From: Holacanthus passer
Taxonomy: Eukaryota; Chordata; Actinopteri; Pomacanthidae
Direction: 5' to 3'
Assembly: GCA_025331565.1 (NCBI GenBank)
Contig: JAFREQ010000095.1
Location: 124,001-188,000 of the forward strand
DNA length: 64,000 bases
Shown here: positions 1 to 10,821 of the stretch, in pieces
Layout: each line of letters starts with the position of its first letter
Position numbering within the stretch: position 1 is the first letter of the stretch
Notes under the pieces: model-generated
The model's input: the letters and a program-made list of their open reading frames with translations, nothing else
The model's database searches: none
What the model was told of the DNA's origin: nothing
Program-made: the position numbers and the translations under genes

Positions 1-3000
1 ACATTGGAGGAGAACGTGAATTCTTCCTCGACAACAAAGGCCAAACTCTCCACGCAGATATTATAACCACTCCACTGTGCAGATGCTCGGCTGCAGCTTC
101 TTCTCTCTCGCTGAACAATGGGTGTCATGTTTTTTTATGGTTGTGTGAATTAAATTGTTGTCGCTACAAGCATCAAAGCTCTCTGTGTTCCCACTGTCGT
201 CTCAGCGCTGCGTTCAAGACCAACTTACCGAACACTGGTGTTTAAAGCAGGGGAGCGGAAAAAAACGGAGATGCTTTATTTTACAGGTTCCATCTTTTCT
301 TAATAATCTCCTTGAGGGTTTCTTGAAATTATTTTGTAATCAGGTGCAAATTACAGGGAAAGAGAGGCAAATATTTGAGACGGCACATATTAAAGGAATA
401 GTTTGACATTAAAATATGCTTATTTGCTTTCTCACATTATCTTAGTCATCAGTCGTCTCATCTAACTCCTGGCAAGAAAGTGAAAAAGTATATTTCCAAA
501 AGTATTTCTTTAAACGCACAGCATGTCATTTCTGCCACTAGGGGTCTCAATCCAATCAAAAGGACAAAAGATGTAGTTTGATGACATCGTGAATCAGCGT
601 GGGATCATGAGGGTCGTTGTCTTCATCACTAAACAACTTCCATCGCCGATGAAAATCTATCCGATGTGACTTCCTCACACTCTCACATCATCTGGTGTTT
701 CCTGTGTCGCCATTGACAAAACGAAACCTACCATTACCTTGAATCACAGATTTCTCTGGGTTGGAACATTGTTGGAAATATTGTAAGTGACAATGTAAGT
801 ACACAACTCGACAAAATATGAAACATAAAACAGGTCTTTACTTTCTGGAAACCTTACACTTGAATCTCTCTCTAAATAAACCTGTGTTATCCCCAATGAT
901 CCGTTACTACAGCAGCAATCACAGCAGATATCACAGATATAAAGGAAGCTACAGACCGGCCTGATGAATATTAATCACACGCTTTGTTTATAAAAGCAGA
1001 AGCCAGACGCCTCCTCTGCCACATAAGAAGCCGATGCACTGTCAGCCGCTAATGGAGAGTTATGTGCTTGACACTAATCGCTGCTTCGACCCGGGGACGA
1101 CGGCAAAGGCCATCGATTATCTCAGTCTCACAGTAAATCTTGAGCCGGGGGGGGACATTTCAGCTGCGGCGTCACCGGCCAAAAAAAGATCAGGCCAGAA
1201 AACAGCAGCACGGATGAACCAGCGTTTCCTGGAAGCACAGATCTGAATGTTGGAACAGCTAATTCCTGATCTTGACATCATCCATACGGGGTCTTTGAGG
1301 AGGAAAGCTGTGCTCTCCTGCATTTTTTTTTTAGATGTTATGCTAATGAATCGGGCACCACTGCTCCCAGCTGCAGCGAGAGGCGAGTTGTAACTTGTGA
1401 CAGGGCTAATCTCTGCGGACGGACCGGAGCGCGGCCCAATCAGCAGGGGTAGCAGGCAGAAAATGAGAACACCAAACAGAGCAGCTCCCTCAGCTCCTCC
1501 TGCTTTCAAGTGTGAGTGTTCGGCCATGAGAGCTGGACCTGCAACGCCGACGTCGAGTCACTACGACTTTGTTGTGCTGGTGTTGCACGAGGTCTCAGGA
1601 CACAGAGAGATTTAACCACACAGTTCAACGTGTTGGTCATTCTGAAGGAGTTAGAGCTGCCAGTCATGGTCACTTTCATTATCAATTAATCTGCAGATCG
1701 TTTTCATTTTGACTAGAAAATGTCAGAAACAATCCAAAACTCAAGGATTCTGATCATATTTGAGAATGAAAAGCATCAAACTGACATTTGAGAAGCTGGA
1801 ACCAACAAATATTTGGCATTTTTTTCTTTGAAAATGACTTAAACTATAAATAATTATCAAAATAGTTGCCGGTTAATTTTCTGTCAATAAATAAATCGAC
1901 TGATCGTTGCAGATCTTAAAGGGATGTTTTGAAGCTTTGCAGCAACTGTTCACTCTGCAAAGGTGGAGCGAGCATCAATAATTACAGCCTGACGACATGA
2001 TGACTGACAGCTCAACTGGGATCCATACTGAAAACTTATAGATGATCTTCACAGTTAAGAATCCCCGGGCTGGTTCAGGCCTTTCTATGTGGGTATGTTC
2101 TCCTCAGAGGAAGCACCCAATCCTGCATACGACACATATGCATGCAGAAAATGGATTGATGGATGGATTGAACATAACCAACACTGAAATATCACAACAC
2201 CAATCCAGAACAGAAATCGTCCTGAAGGTGCGATTTAGCTGTCAAATGCAGCAGAAGTCGATTGAACATCCAGTCACAACCATGAGAAAAAATAAAACTG
2301 ACAACAGGAACAGGATTCGCTCAATGGCTGTTAACGGCTTTAAAGAGGAGCTGTTAGTCTGCATGTCAAGGTAAAGACGTTACCACCGCTCCTGTTGCAG
2401 CCTCATACAGACTAATGAGGCTAAAAGTGTGTCAGGCTTTGAATCACAAACCATAAATCACATGTAATCAAAGAGGGCTGTCAGTGCTCCTGCAGGTCTG
2501 CAACAGCGGCTGCTCTCCTCGCTGCCACCCTGCATGTGGGCAGGATGCATTAACAGCTCAGAAACTGCCTGAGCTGCAATCATGGCTGCCACAGGGACAA
2601 GACATCAGACATGGCAAGTTGAGGAAGGCATCACCTCCAAACACAGATCATTTTCCCAGCAGCTCTTTCCTCCTTCAAACCAGAGTTAAAGGACACTGAC
2701 AATATCAAATAATGCCTGAGCACCAGTGACAACAGCACAGAGGGAAAGCAGGGAGATTTTGCTCATCACTCTTTCTCCATCACATCCTCCCTGCTGGGTT
2801 TCTACAAGGTCATTTTGGCGCACGACGCACGACAGCGCGCCCTGACGCACCGACAGTCTGCAGCTCACCCTCATGTTGTGCACATTAAATTTAGCACATA
2901 AGCAGGACAACTTTCTTAGAATCTGGCAAATAAAAAAAAAAGTGCAGTTAAGGCTGAGCTACAAATGTATGATGGTGCACTGAAAATGCGGAACAGGCGC

Positions 3001-3510
3001 AGGTGGAGAAGCGCAAAAAGGGCATCTGTGCCAAAACCATCTCCGATAAACAAAGCTGGATGTGTGAGGTGGAAGCTGCTGATATGAGCTGTTTAATGAC
3101 ATTAAAACATAACAGTGGTAACCTTCCACCCTCCTCCCCCTGCCTCCCCCCCCTCACAGTGGCTCCTCTGCGCTTGGATGGATGATGGTGATCGCTCTTT
3201 ACGCACAAGATCTCCGGCGCATTTTGCAAAAATCCGCAATTTTAAATCTTACAATTGTCTGAATGCAACATTTAAAACGACCAGTCTGCATTTTTCTTTG
3301 CATAAGTCGACTCATTCCTTGATCTCCCTTCGGGTTTAGGGGTCACAGCGTTGCGCACACAGGCCCATAAACTCATATTTAATGAGAAATAAATGCAAAT
3401 AATCCACGCATCATCATGGCTGCACGGTCGACTGCTGGAGCAGCTGAGGAAATTCATGCATTTCAAAGGAAGATCAAGATAAAATTGCATTGCAAAGAGG
3501 ATGATTCTTA
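1..3510. other. Non-coding stretch, probable first intron of the left-edge gene
   Basis: No exon with acceptable splice sites and family similarity was found here. If the minus-strand exon ending at 3511 is real, this is the start of its first intron. It contains one copy of the dispersed AT-rich element at about 1674-1917. Around 950-1560 there is a less AT-rich block with homeobox-like motifs (ATTAATCA, CTAATGG) that could be a conserved regulatory element; this is inference only. Confidence 0.4.
1674..1917 (+). repeat. Dispersed AT-rich element, copy 1
   Basis: Opens with a CATTATCAATTAATCTGC-type block, contains an internal GAGAAGCTGGAACCA block and ends with ATCGACTGATCGTTGCAG. The same landmarks recur, in either orientation, at about 9432, 10197, 24186, 28383 and 39060. 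This looks like a common teleost short interspersed or MITE-like element. The family name cannot be assigned without a repeat library. Confidence 0.7.
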
Positions 3511-3619
3511 CCTTTTGGTGGTGCTGCTGGTTTTAGGGGGACCTGGATTCGCTTTTTTTTTTTTTCTGTGCAGGGAGTCACCCCGAGTACCTGAACCAAA
3601 AAGGTCCTGTGTGTCCCTG

Positions 3620-3710
3620 TGATGTGCGCTGACGTAGGAGCAGAGAGCTGCACCTCCTCCCTCCTCCGCCCCCTTTAACTTACTACACAACAGCCCTCTT
3701 GGATGGAGAC
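3620..3710 (-). promoter_or_regulatory. Candidate core promoter with CRE-like and GC box
   Basis: TGACGTA at plus 3630-3636 is a CRE-like core, and a GGGGGCGGAG box lies a few tens of bases upstream on the minus strand. Together with the donor at 3510 this looks like a TATA-less promoter for the left-edge gene. Confidence 0.35.
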
Positions 3711-3714
3711 ACCG

Positions 3715-3744
3715 CCTCCTCCTCCTCCTCCTCCTCCTCCTCCT
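3715..3744 (+). repeat. (CCT)10 microsatellite
   Basis: Ten uninterrupted CCT units lie directly upstream of the candidate left-edge promoter. Polypurine/polypyrimidine tracts like this are common at vertebrate promoters. Confidence 0.9.
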
Positions 3745-4435
3745 GCGCTCCCATCCCTCCTCCAGCAGACACCATTCCTCTCAGAGAGCAGAGGGGGTTT
3801 GCAAGTTTGCATGGGAAAAAAAAATGAAATGATGAAGGTGATTCATGTTTCTCCAGAGAGATTCAATCATTGGTGAGTCTATATATTAAACAGATTTTAT
3901 ATGTGATGCACACATCCAGGGTGCAAAACGCTCCCTCCACCCTCCTCCACACTGCATCTCTGTAAGGGCTGTCATTTGCTCCATATGCACCAAATGGTTG
4001 GTGCAATGAACTGTGCAAGACGAGCCTCTCCCTGCACGTGCTCGGGCTCGTGCCTATAATTGGCCCTGTTAAAAAAGAAGAGAGAAAAAAAAAAAAATCT
4101 CAAGGATGCCCCTGGTGGAAATGAGCTGAAATCCTGTCCCTCTTCAGGATGTGATGCAAATATCACTGCAGCCTTATAGTAACATGCTGAAGCCATGAGA
4201 TAAAAATAACCTTGGTCAGGAAATAAAGCCTCTGAATTAACAGTGAGAATCATTATAGGAGCTTGTTTGCAGAGTTTGAGCTGATAATATTTCTCTTATC
4301 TTCCACACAGATTATATTATCACTAAAAAAAAAAAAAAACATATGGCAAAATAAATCTAAATGTTTTCTTAGGAGAACATGGAGAAGGGAAACAGTCCTG
4401 AGGGATCCAGTCATATTTGTACCAATATAAACAAC

Positions 4436-4658
4436 AGACCTTTTTCACAGCAGACATTCGGGCTCATACGTCATTGTAGGAAAAGCACGGGTGTAACTAA
4501 TGACATTAAGAAAGTCATTGTTATATTTCAACGTCCCAGTGAGCCGTGACAGTGAGCCAGCATGCTCAATACCAGCACCTTGAAATCAAAGCGTAATTAC
4601 TTTTATTACTGTGCTTTTCTTACTGTGACATGTCAGAATGTCTCACTGTGAAAAAGTG
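4436..4658 (+). mobile_element. MITE-like element, copy A, with long inverted ends
   Basis: The left end reads CCTTTTTCACAGCAGACATT, then a GTAGGAAAAGCAC block. The right end reads CTTACTGTGACATGTC, then AATGTCTCACTGTGAAAAAG. The reverse complement of the right end aligns with the left end over about 45 bases, giving imperfect terminal inverted repeats. The interior shares a GTGACAGTGAGCCAG block with the copy at 55772-56027. The size of about 220 bp and lack of coding capacity fit a non-autonomous DNA transposon. Superfamily not determined. Confidence 0.7.
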
Positions 4659-5579
4659 CTACTGCCTGGGTTGGATGCATTTTGGCCTGTGTCCTTCATT
4701 ATCTCTCCCTCCTTGTAAGCAAACAGTTTTGGAACTGTGTTTCTGGTCACCTGATCAATCTAAGTCAAATATTCGCAGTCAGTTCATCATGTTTGTTTTG
4801 CTGAACACAGCTGCATATTGTTGAACAGTGAAAGCAAATAAAAGGATTTGAACTTATAAAACAACACAATAAAAACCCATGAACTGAGGAATCCTCATTC
4901 ATGCCATGTTTATTGCGAAATAAACAAATGCTTCTCTTTTCTCTAAGGAAATCAACATCTCCATCTCTGATTGGTCTAAACCGCATACCTTTCATTCATG
5001 GCCACACATGTGCGTAAAACCTCCACCTGGCCTTCAGTAATTCGGTCTTTCAGTCAGATTTCCACCGAGCCTCCGGCTGTCGTCACCAGATCAGACGAGG
5101 CCTTTCATCTTGCTGCAGGCTTTCAGCTTCTCTTGTCTGTTTGGGTCATCTATTGATCAGCTGGACTGAAAGGCTGCTATCTGCAGGTACCAGCGCCTGC
5201 AGCCTCTGTCTGATTGTGACGAGTGATGAAGCAGCGGGACTGTTAGAGGGACAAAGTGACACATTATTGGTTGTTGAAAGTTTAATCGGATTAAGCATAT
5301 TCACTAAAAGACAATAGTGCATGACGCTAATGTTTTATCGCTTGAATTTCGACTCTTAAGATCTCTCTGTGATGGACTGAGCTATGTATGTATGTCTATT
5401 AGGCACAAAATGTGTGCCGTGATATTACAAAGGCCGTGGTGTGGAATCGTCCAACATGGATGTAATTTCAAGGGATAGCCTCACGGCTTGGCTCAGCATG
5501 TATGTTTACAGTTCTTCTAAAAATGCTTATCTGTTATGGGGGGGGGTGTAGGACTGATTGAGAAACATTAAACTCACGG

Positions 5580-6215
5580 AAAGGTGGTAACCATCAGGAA
5601 CCGAAGGCTGGGGTGAAATCCAGGTATCTACTAAACAGGTTGGTCAGGAGCAGACAGGGTTGGCAACAGAGAATACATCCAAAAGAGTTTGCTGGAGAGG
5701 CTGTCATGAAGCGAAGACAAGAAGACAGTCAGGCAGTGGGTGAATGTACTGGGGTGGCTTATATAGAGTCCTGATTGCAGATAGAGTGCAGCTGGGTGCA
5801 GGGGTGTGTGATGAGGTGGGAGTGGCTGGTAGGTCAGGTGAGGCAGAGTGAGTATGGCAGGTGAGGAGTGACACTGACAGAACTTAGACAAGACAAGACT
5901 ACGACAAGACTAAGACGAGACCGACAGAACTATAACAGAGACTAAAATGGAACTGTGACATAGGACACAGACAGAAAATTAAGACAGAAAACTAAGACAG
6001 AAAACTACAACACAGAACTAAGACACCGAACTAAGACACGACAGCAGAGACAAGGAACTAAGACCAAGATAATGAACTAAGACAAGACTGGACTACGACA
6101 TGACAAGACTGACAGAATTAAAACAGAGACTGGACACAGACATGGCAGGGAATGACCAGGGCTGATCAAAAACTAAAGGTAAACAGAGGCCTGGCTGGCA
6201 GAACTGTGACATTAT
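5580..6215 (+). repeat. Interspersed element ending in a degenerate GACAGAACTAA minisatellite
   Basis: From about 5880 to 6180, irregular units built on ACAGAACTAAGACA and GACAAGACT recur many times. The preceding segment (about 5590-5880) is purine-rich and contains GGTGAAATCCAGGTATC and AGGTGAGG-type blocks. The 3' part contains CAGGGAATGACCAGGGCTGA before a final CAGAACTGTGACA. I believe similar composite sequences are dispersed through teleost genomes, but the family needs a library search. The outer boundaries are approximate. Confidence 0.65.
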
Positions 6216-6248
6216 CAAAAATGTTTTGTTTATTTTATGTATTTATGT

Positions 6249-6274
6249 AAAAAAAAAAAAAAAAAAAAAAAAAA
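6249..6274 (+). repeat. Poly(A) tract, 26 bases
   Basis: Uninterrupted run of 26 A shortly after the minisatellite-bearing element. It is separated from it by about 30 bases, so it could be the tail of a retroposed copy or a simple homopolymer. Confidence 0.9.
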
Positions 6275-8195
6275 GTATATATGTAATTTACCCTTTTTGA
6301 CACCAGTGAACTAATTGTCATGTCACATTTAACATGGTGGGAAAGAGAGAGAAAGAAAGACATGGAGAGAGAGATGGGAAGCTCTAACAACACCTCTCCA
6401 TGTTGGGCCCTGCAGAGGAACCTGTTGGTAATCGGACAGAGCAGATGAACACAGCAGCAGCAGCCGGCAGCTGGAGCCCTGACAAACCACATCATCGTCA
6501 TACTGAAACACTCCAGAAACAAACTGCAGCTCCACAGTTTGCGTGTCCGTATCTGCAACTCTAATTGTTTTAAATACATCTCCTTTATCTGCCTTAACAA
6601 AAAGCAAGGTCGCGCCTGGTTGAGACACGATTTGATTTTCAAACAGGATCAAATTTCCTGGACGCAATAACAGTCAGGGCCAGTTTAATGATGTGCCTCC
6701 ACCAGCTCTTATCTGCAGCTGTAAATGATGTAATGAATCTCAGTAGGAAAACAGAGGCTCGATATTAAACTGCTCAGTTACTGTTGAGCGGCTTGATTAA
6801 GATTGATTCTGTTTTCAACCTGTCAACATTAACCATGATGCAACATGACTCATTAACCTCCACGAGGGATTTAATGTCAGGACAACCTTTCTGGTGTTTA
6901 TGATAGTTTATCTGTTATTGCTTATTATTATTTTTTTGCTTCCTTTTAGAAAAAAAAAGTTATTGCCATTAAGAGAGAAAATGATAAACATAAAATGTTT
7001 GTCTCTTGAGGTTCTAGTTTGGTTTTAGAGCAAATATTTGTCGCCATCTGGTGGTTACTTTAGGTAATACTTATAATAGAAAAACGTCATTGCCTGAACA
7101 TTCAGTCCACCTGAAAAGCTATTAAACATACACTGATTTAAACACTTTTTAAAAAGTCCTTCGGCCTTCATATTTTGTAAACCTAAATGTTAAAAACAGT
7201 TTTAGAGCTTTAATTCTTTAATGATGTGGAGAACAAGGACAAACTCTGCTTCAATCTATCTTTAATTCCCCCTTTTGATTCTCCCTTAATCTAAACACTG
7301 TGCATTCATATTATATATCACTATATTCAGATCCTCCTGCCAGTCAGACTGTAAAAGGTTTTACCTTTTGGGATGTTATTTTCTGAATGAAAGGTCATTT
7401 TCCATCTCAAGTTATATCTCAAGACTGACCAAGAAACTGTCACCCAGACAGTTTACAACTGGAGCTGCTGGATTCAGAGACTTTTAGGCTCCTTTAAATG
7501 CATATGATCAAATTTTCTTCATTAAATTTTTCCTTTTCTCAAGAGTCTACTGATGCAAGAATGCAAATTACATAAGTTGATTACACAGTGGAGTGAAAGA
7601 GGCTGAAAAATGTCACAGTGGCAACATGTAAACATAAAGGTCACTGCTGAACTATAAATGCCTAAAGAAACACTAGAGGAGCCCCATCTTAACATTACTA
7701 TGTTTAAGTAAAAAGAGGATATATAAAATAGAATAAAATAATGGCAAATGAAATATAATTGAATTAAATGCTAAAAGCTGAGTTGATAATAACCACAAGT
7801 GGTGTGTGACTGAAAATAAGATATGTAAAATATAATGCAATGAAAATAATATTATAGGTATTTATCAGGACATGCTATTTTATATTCTCCATATATAAAA
7901 TGTATATGAACCTATATGACACTTATATTGCTTGTTTTTTGGAATGGCAGCTTTTAAAGGAAATTACTTTGTTAAAATGTTATTAAAATAGTCTCACACT
8001 AAAATAACTGTCATATATTGTAAATGATATATTAAATGAAATCACCTTCCTGCACCAACACAGGATCCAGAGATTATTATGATCATATTTAATTTCCTGA
8101 CACACATATAAAAAAAAAAACTAGTCTAGGTCGACATGAACTCTATTCCTAAACCTCATCAGTATTTTGAGGCCATTTCATCCTCCTGCTCCACT

Positions 8196-8260
8196 TCGAG
8201 CTCATTGGCTGATTCTGTCTGATTGATGCAAATGACGTTGCTCAGCTGCGCCCTCGTGCG
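8196..8260 (+). promoter_or_regulatory. Candidate promoter of the RING-finger gene
   Basis: An inverted CCAAT box (CTCATTGGCT, 8201-8210), a perfect octamer ATGCAAAT (8226-8233) and an overlapping TGACGT CRE core (8233-8238) cluster within 40 bases, about 310-350 bases before the start codon. There is no TATA box at a suitable distance. The clustering suggests an octamer- and CREB-responsive promoter. The true start site is unknown. Confidence 0.45.
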
Positions 8261-8275
8261 TTCCGCTCTGTGTTA

Positions 8276-8329
8276 CTGCTGCTGCTGCTGCTGCTGTGAG
8301 GAGGAAGAGGAGGAGGAGGAGGAGGAAGG
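8276..8329 (+). repeat. (CTG)7 followed by an (AGG)n-rich tract
   Basis: Seven CTG units (8276-8296) are followed by a GAG/AGG-rich tract to about 8329, just upstream of the RING gene start codon. It probably lies in its 5' untranslated region. Confidence 0.85.
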
Positions 8330-8545
8330 AGAGACACGACGGGAGCAACCATCGACAAACGCGCACAGACGAAATGATGATGAAGATGATGATGCATTTA
8401 CATTCGCACATTTAAAAACGTGGGAGGAGGCTGCAGGGTCTGTGTGTCGGTGTGTGTGTGTGTTGTTGTTTTGTCCTGAATATTAAAGCCTCTTCTGAAT
8501 GATGACGCTCGTCAGAAAGCAGGTCGCAGGAATCTGGATGTTACC

Positions 8546-10821
8546 ATGAGAGGAGCCAGCGGCATGGACCTGCTGTGGAGGATCCTGGCAGCTCTGAGCT
8601 TCGACTGCTTCAAAGACTCCTCATCTTCGAGGTGGGTGATCGATCGAGCTGCTTCTCATCAGACATCAACGCAGAATCATGATAAAGCCAGTCACCTGTT
8701 TCCAATCTACCTGTTCATTTCCTGTCATGTTTGAATTCATTTTCAGTCGTCACTGCAAACCTCATCATTGTGCATGCACGTTGTAATGTGAAATAATTAA
8801 TGTCATGAAAATCAGGCAGATTTTTTTTTTTTTTTTTTTTTAATCCTGAGTGAAAATGTCATCCTTCACTTCTCTAACAGGTTTTTCTGACTCATCATCT
8901 GTTCTCATTCTATCCAGCTTTGCTTTGCATGTTACACAACTTAGAAATCTGAAATCCTCCAATGGGAATCCAGTCCAGAAATATCAACATAAAAGATTTT
9001 CATGCACATTCAAATGAGTCATAGGAGCCATGAATTCACATTTTCCTGTCTGATCAGGCTTCAGAGAACATGAGGTTCAGTTCCTCCAGCACGCAGGTAA
9101 CAAACCAGTTACCTGCGTGCCACACAGAACAGACAGTCTGGATGTGAAGGCACAAATGTGGGCAGACACACCTCCACAGTGGAAATTATTGAGCAACTCA
9201 CCTCCACCCAAACCTGGGTTCATCTTGTTTTACCAGTTATTAATCCCCACAAACTGAACCAATCTGTGCACCAGCAGCAGATCTGTCGTTAGTGTAAAGC
9301 CTGATCCCTGCTTCTTCCTGTTTGTCTCAACTGTGTCACGGTTTTAAGGTTTGGTCAAGAGATGATGATTGATTGAATTGTTTAAACAATTTTACAAACA
9401 AAGTTGAAAAGCATCTGTTGCTTTTCTGTGTTGTGTGATTGAAATTGAATATATTTGGGTTTTGGACAAAACATCTGAAAACATCAGCTTGGACTTTGGA
9501 AAAAAAAACCCAGATTGATCAGTAATGAAAATAATCAGCTGCAGCCCTTGTTTGGTTTGTTTTGCTGTAGATTTCAAACAAATCTACTTTGCAATGTCTC
9601 CCTGCTGTTTTATTTCATTGAAAATTGAACCTCATCTGATTTTCAGACAAAATAAGATATTTAAAGACATAACATGTGGCGCTGGGAAATCATGATGGCT
9701 TTTCCAATATTTTATTTTTATAGGCTAAAAGGGAATTGATACATATGTTCCTAATTTCAAACAAATGACTGGAGTTAGAAAAAAGGCAGTTCAGGGGTAT
9801 TTCTAAAAGGAAAATCAGTGATCAGGTTCAGGGGTATTTCTAAATGTATAAATTTACAGACAGACACAGGAGCGGTGTTCATCTGAATCTCGGCAAGAAA
9901 GCAAAGAAGCCTGTTTCCTAAAATGTCAAACTGTTCCTTTAAAGAAGAGTGATCAAGATGTACTGAGGCATTTTACAGTTGACAAATAAACATGTCTGTG
10001 CTCTCTGGTGGACAAACTGTGCAACAGAGACTCTGTTTCTAAAACACATCGAAAACACATCTGACATTTCTGTCTCTGATTACCACCAGTACACATGTCT
10101 AGTTGTTTTGTTTAGTTAGGTTTGATGAAGATCTGTATTAGATTGAAACGTTGCTCTATTCTAATACAGAAATAATGAAACAAATGAGTATTTTGATCTT
10201 TGATGAATCAGATGATTTTTTTTTTCGATTAATCAATTTATCATTTAGTCTATAAAGTAAACGTCCATCACAATCTCTCAGAGCCAATCATAAGGTCTTG
10301 AATTACTTCTTTCATCTAAAACTGGAAGATCAATTTCCAATGAAATAAAACAAATTTTAGATGTTTGATCTATTGTCAAAACAGATTTTTTTCTATTTCA
10401 TTTAGTGGACTCATAGATTGAGCTGTGTGTGTGGATCTCTGGTCTGACTTGTGTTCCCTTCCTCCTCAGGTCTCCCACCAAGCAGAGCTCCAGCCAGGCC
10501 GGCAGCCTGGAGAGCAGCTCCCTGACCGGCTCCCTGTCGCTGGGGCCCGACCTGCCTCACTGCCAGTGTTGCATCTCGTACGAGGCCCGGCTGAAGCGCC
10601 TCTCCTGCGGACACCTCTACTGCGACCCCTGCTGCGACCAGATCGTCAACCTGGCCTTCGAGGACATCGAGGGCCTGTCCGACTACCCCTGCCCCATGTG
10701 CAAGTCCATCCGGCAGCTCGGGGGCCTCGGCCCCTCCTCCTCCGGGTACTTCTACGGGCCCGACGGCATCCTGCAGCAGCAGCAGTTCACGGGGAAGGAG
10801 CACGGGAGTCGGTGGGGGTAA
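8546..10821 (+). CDS. Short C3HC4 RING-finger protein, two coding exons, unnamed
   Basis: Exon 1 is 8546-8631 (28 codons plus AG; donor GTGGGT) and exon 2 is 10470-10821 (acceptor CCTCCTCAG, stop TAA). Joined they give 145 residues. The start ATG has A at -3 (ACCATG); a second ATG six codons on (GGCATGG) is an alternative. The N-terminus, MDLLWRILAALSFDCF, is hydrophobic and cysteine-bearing, followed by a Ser-rich linker. The RING occupies about residues 58-107: C-x2-C, then CGH-x2-C-x2-C (CGHLYCDPC), then CPMC about 22 residues later, a full C3HC4 ligand set. The C-terminus is short and Gly/Gln-rich. RING domains of this type bind two zincs and usually recruit E2 enzymes, so a ubiquitin-ligase role is inferred. 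Exon 2 is much more GC-rich than its flanks, as in a real coding exon. I do not recognise the gene. It is absent from the human SV2A-MTMR11 interval as I know it. Confidence 0.8.
8821..8841 (+). repeat. T21 homopolymer
   Basis: Uninterrupted run of 21 T near the start of the RING-gene intron. Confidence 0.9.
9432..9549 (-). repeat. Dispersed AT-rich element, copy 2 (partial)
   Basis: Reads TTTTGGACAAAACATCTGAA, a GGACTTTGG block and a terminal AATGAAAATAATCAGCTGCAG. This is the reverse orientation of copy 1, truncated relative to it. Confidence 0.6.
10197..10365 (+). repeat. Dispersed AT-rich element, copy 3 (partial)
   Basis: Contains CGATTAATCAATTTATCATT, TAGTCTATAAAGTAAACGTC and CCATCACAATCTCTCAGAG. 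These are the left-half landmarks of the family, in the same orientation as copy 1. Confidence 0.65.

Larger units (their letters stand above)
3511..3750 (-). other. Probable 5' untranslated exon of a gene running off the left edge
   Basis: On the minus strand, a GC-rich stretch ends in CCACCAAAAG followed by a strong donor, GTAAGAATC (donor GT at plus 3510-3509). Immediately upstream are a GGGGGCGGAG Sp1-like box, a TACGTCA CRE-like site and a CCT/AGG repeat, as at a CpG-type promoter. No convincing coding frame starts in it, so it is probably untranslated. Human gene order (SV2A-SF3B4-MTMR11-OTUD7B, all one strand) makes sv2a the leading candidate, since that gene also has a non-coding first exon. 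This is inference from position only, and the transcription start is not located. Confidence 0.35.
3751..8190. other. Intergenic region, repeat-bearing, no gene seen
   Basis: No coding exon is supported. It contains a MITE copy (about 4436-4658), a minisatellite-bearing element (about 5580-6215), a poly(A) tract (6249-6274) and AT-rich single-copy DNA. A plus-strand donor-like GGTGAGTC near 3873 could mark an upstream untranslated exon of the RING gene, but nothing else supports it. Confidence 0.5.
8632..10469 (+). other. Intron of the RING-finger gene
   Basis: Phase-2 intron of about 1.8 kb (GTGGGT...CTCCTCAG). It contains a T21 tract at 8821-8841 and two copies of the dispersed AT-rich element in opposite orientation (about 9432-9549 and 10197-10365). 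No other exon was seen. Confidence 0.7.

Noticed and set aside
1117..1527. Minus-strand 136-codon open frame with a hydrophobic LFGVLIFCLLPLLIG stretch
   Set aside because: No domain, no splice or start context, and the later part is unordered. More likely chance in a GC-richer non-coding block.
3505..3535. Possible REST/NRSE site (CAGCACCACC on minus) expected at a neuronal gene
   Set aside because: Only the left half-site fits; the GGACAG half is absent.
3508..3690. Minus-strand 60-codon frame over the left-edge exon
   Set aside because: Low-complexity translation with an AAAAAAAAAAA tract; no family likeness. Better read as an untranslated exon.
10080..10160. SINE-like GATGAAGATCTG...GAAACGTTGCTC segment
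   Set aside because: The GATGAAG...GAAACGTT pattern recalls dispersed fish repeats, but it is short and occurs once, with no A/B boxes or tail seen.
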